Source: Cytophaga sp. FL35 (GTDB lineage Bacteria > Bacteroidota > Bacteroidia > Flavobacteriales > Flavobacteriaceae). Taken from it: 58,285 nucleotides of DNA. The translations under genes were made by a program, and so were the position numbers. The DNA is taken from assembly GCF_014349235.1 (NCBI RefSeq), contig NZ_JACSOH010000027.1, positions 1-58,285 on the forward strand, in the 5' to 3' direction. Below the pieces are notes generated by a model, which was not told the origin of the DNA, did no database searches, and saw only the letters and a program-made list of their open reading frames with translations. Below, one piece after another: positions 53,463 through 58,285 of the stretch (position 1 is the stretch's first letter; each line of letters opens with the position of its first letter).

Positions 53463-54383
53463 ATGAATGTAAAGGATTTTACATACTTATTACAAAACCC
53501 GGAAAAGGTGGTAAACCCTGTTCAGACCAATCAGCTGGAAGAGGTTCTGGAGGAGTACCCCTATTTTCAGGCGTCACGGGCATTGCATTTAAAGGGCCTA
53601 AAAAACCTCAACAGTTTTAAGTACAACAACGCCCTTAAATTGACCGCGGCTTACACCACGGATCGTGATGTACTTTTCGATTTTATAACTTCCCAAGATT
53701 TTTTACAAAATGCCATTGCAGATACCATATCCGGAAAGTCCACTTCCTTGGAAGATACAGAAATTATCTCCGAGGAAATTTTAATCGATAAAGCAGAAGA
53801 GGACACCAAAGAACCTATACCCATTTCCAAACAGGAGGCGGATAGTATTCTTGACCCGCAACTTTTTTCTTCCAAAGACCCCAGTATTGATGCTGAAATT
53901 GCCAGGTCCAAGCAAAAGGCGGAGAAAGACTTGGAAATTGGCGAACCCCTACCTTTCACAAAACGGGAAAAATACAGTTTTGGAGAGTGGCTTCAGCTTA
54001 CTGCATTTAAATCCGTTAAGCGAGAAGATACCCCGAAAGAGACTTCTAAAAACAAACCAAAGAAAGAATCAAACAAAGAAGATAGTTCTTTGGAAGAAGA
54101 GGTACTCAAAAAGAAGAAATTTGACCTAATTGATAAGTTCATAGCGGAAAACCCCAAAATTAAACCCAAAGAAAACGTACCAAAAGTAGTTATTTCAGAT
54201 TCGATAAAAATCGACAAAAAAGAGCTAATGACGGAGACTTTGGCAAAGGTGTACCTCGAGCAAAAGAAGTATAAAAAAGCCATTCAAGCCTATAAAATTT
54301 TAAGTTTGAAATATCCGGAAAAAAGTGGTTTCTTTGCAGACCGAATTAAAGCGGTGGAAAGAATTCAATTAGATAACAAGTAA
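53463..54383 (+). CDS. conserved hypothetical protein with C-terminal TPR-like region
   Basis: A 306-residue protein without a signal peptide. The N-terminal ~85 residues are helical (FTYLLQNPEKV, LEEVLEEYPYFQASRALHLKGL), the middle (about 90-235) is charged and probably disordered, and the C-terminal ~60 residues contain one TPR-like helix pair (LAKVYLEQKKYKKAIQAYKILSLKYP). I recall the gene as standing between lptE and secG in other Flavobacteriia, but no function is known to me. It ends 7 bp before secG, so co-translation is likely. Confidence 0.8.
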   Translation: MNVKDFTYLLQNPEKVVNPVQTNQLEEVLEEYPYFQASRALHLKGLKNLNSFKYNNALKLTAAYTTDRDVLFDFITSQDFLQNAIADTISGKSTSLEDTEIISEEILIDKAEEDTKEPIPISKQEADSILDPQLFSSKDPSIDAEIARSKQKAEKDLEIGEPLPFTKREKYSFGEWLQLTAFKSVKREDTPKETSKNKPKKESNKEDSSLEEEVLKKKKFDLIDKFIAENPKIKPKENVPKVVISDSIKIDKKELMTETLAKVYLEQKKYKKAIQAYKILSLKYPEKSGFFADRIKAVERIQLDNK

Positions 54384-54390
54384 GGAAGTT

Positions 54391-54753
54391 ATGAGCACGT
54401 TTACCATTTTTTTAATCCTTATCATCATCGTTTGCTTTTTGTTGGTTCTGGTCATTATGGTACAGAACCCTAAAGGCGGAGGATTATCTTCTTCTTTTGG
54501 AGGTGGCGGAAGCCAAGTTGTTGGAGGTGTAAAAAAGACAGGGGATTTTCTGGATAAAAGTACATGGACCTTGGCCATTTTGTTGGTAGTTCTCATCTTA
54601 GCTTCCAACATTGCGCTTAAAGGTAACTTTGGCACCAACGATTCCAAGTTATTAAATGGGGATGACATAGAGACAACGGTTCCCGAAACCGTACCGGAAT
54701 CACTTCCCGAAGAAGTTCCTGCACCGGCAACTACGCCGTCTGACAGCCTTTAA
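54391..54753 (+). CDS. secG: preprotein translocase subunit SecG
   Basis: A 120-residue inner-membrane subunit of SecYEG. There are two helices (about 3-23 and 52-72) separated by the conserved loop VQNPKGGGLSSSFGGGG (about 28-44), which is diagnostic. The C-terminal tail is rich in Pro, Glu and Thr and longer than in E. coli SecG. A good AGGAAG ribosome-binding site stands just before the ATG. A terminator follows at 54771-54806. Confidence 0.95.
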   Translation: MSTFTIFLILIIIVCFLLVLVIMVQNPKGGGLSSSFGGGGSQVVGGVKKTGDFLDKSTWTLAILLVVLILASNIALKGNFGTNDSKLLNGDDIETTVPETVPESLPEEVPAPATTPSDSL

Positions 54754-54770
54754 CAAGAGATAATATTGTA

Positions 54771-54806
54771 TAAAATGCCAGCTTGAATGACAAGCTGGCA
54801 TTTTTG
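54771..54806 (+). terminator. rho-independent terminator after secG
   Basis: TGCCAGCTTG (54776-54785), loop AATGA, CAAGCTGGCA (54791-54800), then TTTTTG. It is a perfect 10-bp stem that ends the miaB-secG transcript. Confidence 0.9.
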
Positions 54807-54833
54807 TTTAACAATGTGTCAGTTTTTAGTGCA

Positions 54834-54848
54834 TGGCATAATTTCTGC
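54834..54848 (+). promoter_or_regulatory. -24/-12 (sigma-54-like) element before groES
   Basis: TGGCAT-N5-CTGC has GG and GC separated by exactly 10 nt, as in the sigma-54 consensus TGGCAC-N5-TTGC, with two mismatches. It lies about 48 nt before the groES ATG. No standard TAnnTTTG box was seen in the same gap. TGTCAGTTTTT just upstream (54817-54827) may be a further element. Confidence 0.4.
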
Positions 54849-54895
54849 CAAACAGGATACGAGTTTAATAATGTTTCAAACTAAAAACTAAAAAT

Positions 54896-55174
54896 ATGGC
54901 AAAAGTCAACATTAAACCATTGGCAGATAGAGTACTTATCGAGCCTATGGCTGCTGAGACAAAAACAGCGTCCGGCATTTACATTCCAGACACAGCAAAA
55001 GAAAAGCCGCAACAAGGTAAGGTTGTTGCCGTGGGTCCTGGTACTAAGGACGAAAAAGTGACCCTAAAAGTAGGTGACACCGTTCTTTACGGAAAATATG
55101 CCGGTACTGAGCTAAAATTGGAAGGTGCAGACTACCTTATGATGCGCGAAAGCGACGTTTTGGCAATTGTCTAA
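54896..55174 (+). CDS. groES: co-chaperonin GroES
   Basis: A 92-residue Cpn10 that caps the GroEL ring. [11 protein letters not shown] at 7-17 and the mobile-loop region around 20-34 ([15 protein letters not shown]) are typical, as is the C-terminal [14 protein letters not shown]. It precedes groEL by 105 bp, and the two form the usual operon. Confidence 0.97.
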   Translation: MAKVNIKPLADRVLIEPMAAETKTASGIYIPDTAKEKPQQGKVVAVGPGTKDEKVTLKVGDTVLYGKYAGTELKLEGADYLMMRESDVLAIV

Positions 55175-55273
55175 GCTAAAAAATCAACAACACTTAAATA
55201 CAAATAAATTCCAAGAATTATCCTAGAACTCGTGGTGTAGGATTATTGGACTTTAAATTTTAAAAAACGATAA

Positions 55274-56917
<1,644 letters not shown>

Positions 56918-56935
56918 TTCCATCATCCAAAAAAA

Positions 56936-56973
56936 CAAAAAGCCGTTCCAAAATTTTTGGAACGGCTTTTTTT
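56936..56973 (+). terminator. rho-independent terminator of groESL
   Basis: AGCCGTTCCAAAA (56941-56953) and TTTTGGAACGGCT (56955-56967) form a perfect 13-bp stem with a minimal loop, preceded by an A-rich stretch and followed by a T-run. It may also stop the convergent gene to its right. Confidence 0.92.
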
Positions 56974-57008
56974 ATTCAACGTAATTCAAGATTCAATATT
57001 GAAAGAAT

Positions 57009-57078
57009 ACATCCCCCGCCCTTCGCCCCCCCTTCAAAGGGGGAATTATTGTCCCCTTGAGGGGACTTTAGGGGTGTT
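57009..57078. repeat. C/G-block double-hairpin intergenic repeat
   Basis: Two neighbouring hairpins are present: CCCCCTT (57028-57034) with AAGGGGG (57037-57043), and GTCCCC (57051-57056) with GGGGAC (57061-57066). Flanking C-rich and G-rich runs (57013-57017, 57071-57074) could form an outer stem. I recall similar CCCCTTC/GGGG elements between genes in many Flavobacteriia genomes. Only one copy is in this window. Confidence 0.6.
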
Positions 57079-57132
57079 CTGTAATTGTTTTAGCTTATTA
57101 TAAATCCTTGCCTTTACTTTTTTCTACTGTTG

Positions 57133-57153
57133 GCACGAGCGTGACGATCGTGC
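57133..57153. repeat. REP-like short palindrome
   Basis: GCACGAGCG (57133-57141), TGA, CGATCGTGC (57145-57153) is an inverted repeat with one mismatch, followed by TAGCGGGGG. It resembles the REP-type palindromes of Bacteroidota that are associated with REP-associated tyrosine transposases. No transposase gene is present here. Confidence 0.5.
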
Positions 57154-57164
57154 TAGCGGGGGTA

Positions 57165-58268
57165 TTAACTTATGGTATTGTCAATATTCTCCTTTTCAAA
57201 AATGTGTAAGGTGTTATTCCAATCTAAATGATATAATTTATCGTTGGCATACTGTGGGATATCCGTTTTTAACGCTTCATTGTCTTTAAATTGTTGTTTC
57301 CAGTCTATTGCTAGAGTTTCTTTATTTATTGCAATTAAACAATCTAACCTACGGTTTAGCTGTTCTTTAAAACTGGTTTTGGCCGAAATTATATAATGTG
57401 TTGTATTAACCACAAACCCTTTTATATGATGAATTGAATATAAATCTTGGACTTTAAATTGTTCTTGTAAATCAAAGGCTGATAGTTTTGCAGTTTGTAA
57501 ATCAATTTTCCACAAGGTAAAGTGATTAAACCCTATTAATTTATTCTCTTGTTCATCTAACATACTACAACAAGAAGGGTTTATTTTAGATACGGTATAA
57601 CCGCTCATGGTGAAACTACTTGGGTATGCCGACCATTGGTGTAACAACTTACCATTGTTAACATCAATAGAAATAATAAGCCCAGAAAAACAAGATGCCA
57701 ATAATTGGTTTTGCCATACACCTATAAATTTATCTACGGTATAAGGTTTTTCTTCTTTTTTATCGTTTAGCCACGTGCCTAATGTTTCTATATTGAATTG
57801 CCATTTAGGAGTGGCTTCGGGGAGGGTGTAGGCGCGAAATTTAAAATCAAATGTGAAACTTATGATTATCTTTTCAATGTTGAATATTATTCTTTCATTA
57901 TCAATGTTTTTAAGTTCTAAAATAAATTCATTTGAGTTTAAATTATATAATGCATTTTTATAAGATGATTTAAAGGTGTCTGTGCAAAATGTATGATTAT
58001 AACTAGCAAATACTTGATTAGAGTTATTTAAAGTAGGTGTAAAATCAACAATTTTATTTGATTTATTTTCAATTTTGTATAATCGAAAATTCCCATCATT
58101 ATCATGATAGAATATATAATTCTTATCAAACCAAAATGAATGACACTCTAAATCATCAATTATAACATCCTTATTTTCATTAAGGAGCTTATTTGCAGAA
58201 CAATAATACAATCCATTCTCATTTCCTTTAACAGAAGAAACATTTTTTATTTTATCAATCCATTTCAT
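57165..58268 (-). CDS. hypothetical beta-propeller-like protein
   Basis: A 367-residue protein without a signal peptide or membrane segment. Repeated strand patterns with hydrophobic-aromatic patches every 40-50 residues (GVWQNQLLASCFSGLIISIDVNNGKLLHQW, CLIAINKETLAIDWKQQF, KLYHLDWNNTLHIFEKE) suggest a WD40/PQQ-like propeller. Base composition is clearly more AT-rich than the groESL and miaB neighbours. It is separated from them by repetitive hairpin elements, which may indicate a different history. The family is not recognised. The gene is complete, with its ATG 17 bp from the window edge, so its promoter is out of view. Confidence 0.7.
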   Translation of the reverse strand: MKWIDKIKNVSSVKGNENGLYYCSANKLLNENKDVIIDDLECHSFWFDKNYIFYHDNDGNFRLYKIENKSNKIVDFTPTLNNSNQVFASYNHTFCTDTFKSSYKNALYNLNSNEFILELKNIDNERIIFNIEKIIISFTFDFKFRAYTLPEATPKWQFNIETLGTWLNDKKEEKPYTVDKFIGVWQNQLLASCFSGLIISIDVNNGKLLHQWSAYPSSFTMSGYTVSKINPSCCSMLDEQENKLIGFNHFTLWKIDLQTAKLSAFDLQEQFKVQDLYSIHHIKGFVVNTTHYIISAKTSFKEQLNRRLDCLIAINKETLAIDWKQQFKDNEALKTDIPQYANDKLYHLDWNNTLHIFEKENIDNTIS

Positions 58269-58285
58269 TTACTCTACATTAATAT

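Noticed and set aside
57009-57153. CRISPR array
   Set aside because: There are only two different palindromic elements, with no regular repeat-spacer pattern and no cas genes.

Overview
The window is chromosomal DNA of a member of the Bacteroidota, almost certainly a marine Flavobacteriaceae relative (Zobellia, Maribacter or Arenibacter type). The evidence is the gliding/type IX secretion cluster gldK-gldL-gldM-gldN, a SusC/SusD pair with its own ECF sigma/FecR system, many small lipoproteins, promoters of the Bacteroidota TAnnTTTG type, and the order miaB - sigma-54 activator - lptE - unknown gene - secG - groES - groEL. No genus is claimed, because no search was possible.

Region 1 (1-17212) is a polysaccharide utilisation locus. 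An ECF sigma factor faces away from a FecR anti-sigma gene. FecR is followed on the minus strand by a SusC receptor with a signalling (STN) domain, SusD, an S1 sulfatase, an FAD-dependent oxidoreductase, a CstA-type transporter, a circularly permuted SGNH esterase, a sialate-O-acetylesterase-like esterase, a GMC dehydrogenase with its gluconate-dehydrogenase-type small subunit, and a GH88/GH105 unsaturated glucuronyl hydrolase. Together these suggest uptake and trimming (desulfation, deacetylation, removal of unsaturated uronate, oxidation) of a sulfated, acylated uronate-containing glycan. The left edge holds a decayed copy of the small-subunit gene and a possible tRNA 3' end with a terminator.

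Region 2 (17209-28330) holds a tightly packed four-gene redox module of the kind best known from Planctomycetes: PSD1-DUF1549-DUF1553, DUF1501, a membrane/haem c/LRR fusion, and an SDR. Next come an M20 amidohydrolase, a YceI protein, a cysteine-less formylglycine-generating-enzyme-like lipoprotein, a GIN-domain protein, a CPXCG zinc protein and a Gfo/Idh/MocA oxidoreductase.

Region 3 (28421-38889) has a tripartite RND efflux operon (adaptor, pump, TolC), a secreted plant-type LRR protein, an ABC-F ATPase, a DUF983 protein and a DAO-type FAD oxidoreductase.

Region 4 (39016-49978) is the gliding/T9SS core operon gldKLMN. Upstream are an arginase-fold protein that has lost half of its metal ligands, then topA, an LVIVD beta-propeller lipoprotein and a membrane protein.

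Region 5 (50064-56917, plus strand) runs miaB, sigma-54 activator, lptE, unknown, secG and then groES-groEL. A -24/-12-like element precedes groES. The right edge has repetitive hairpin elements and an AT-rich beta-propeller-like gene of unknown function.

The most unusual items are the permuted SGNH esterase, the planctomycete-type redox module beside a PUL that itself carries flavin dehydrogenases, the pseudo-arginase in the gliding neighbourhood, and a possible antisense RNA ahead of susC.
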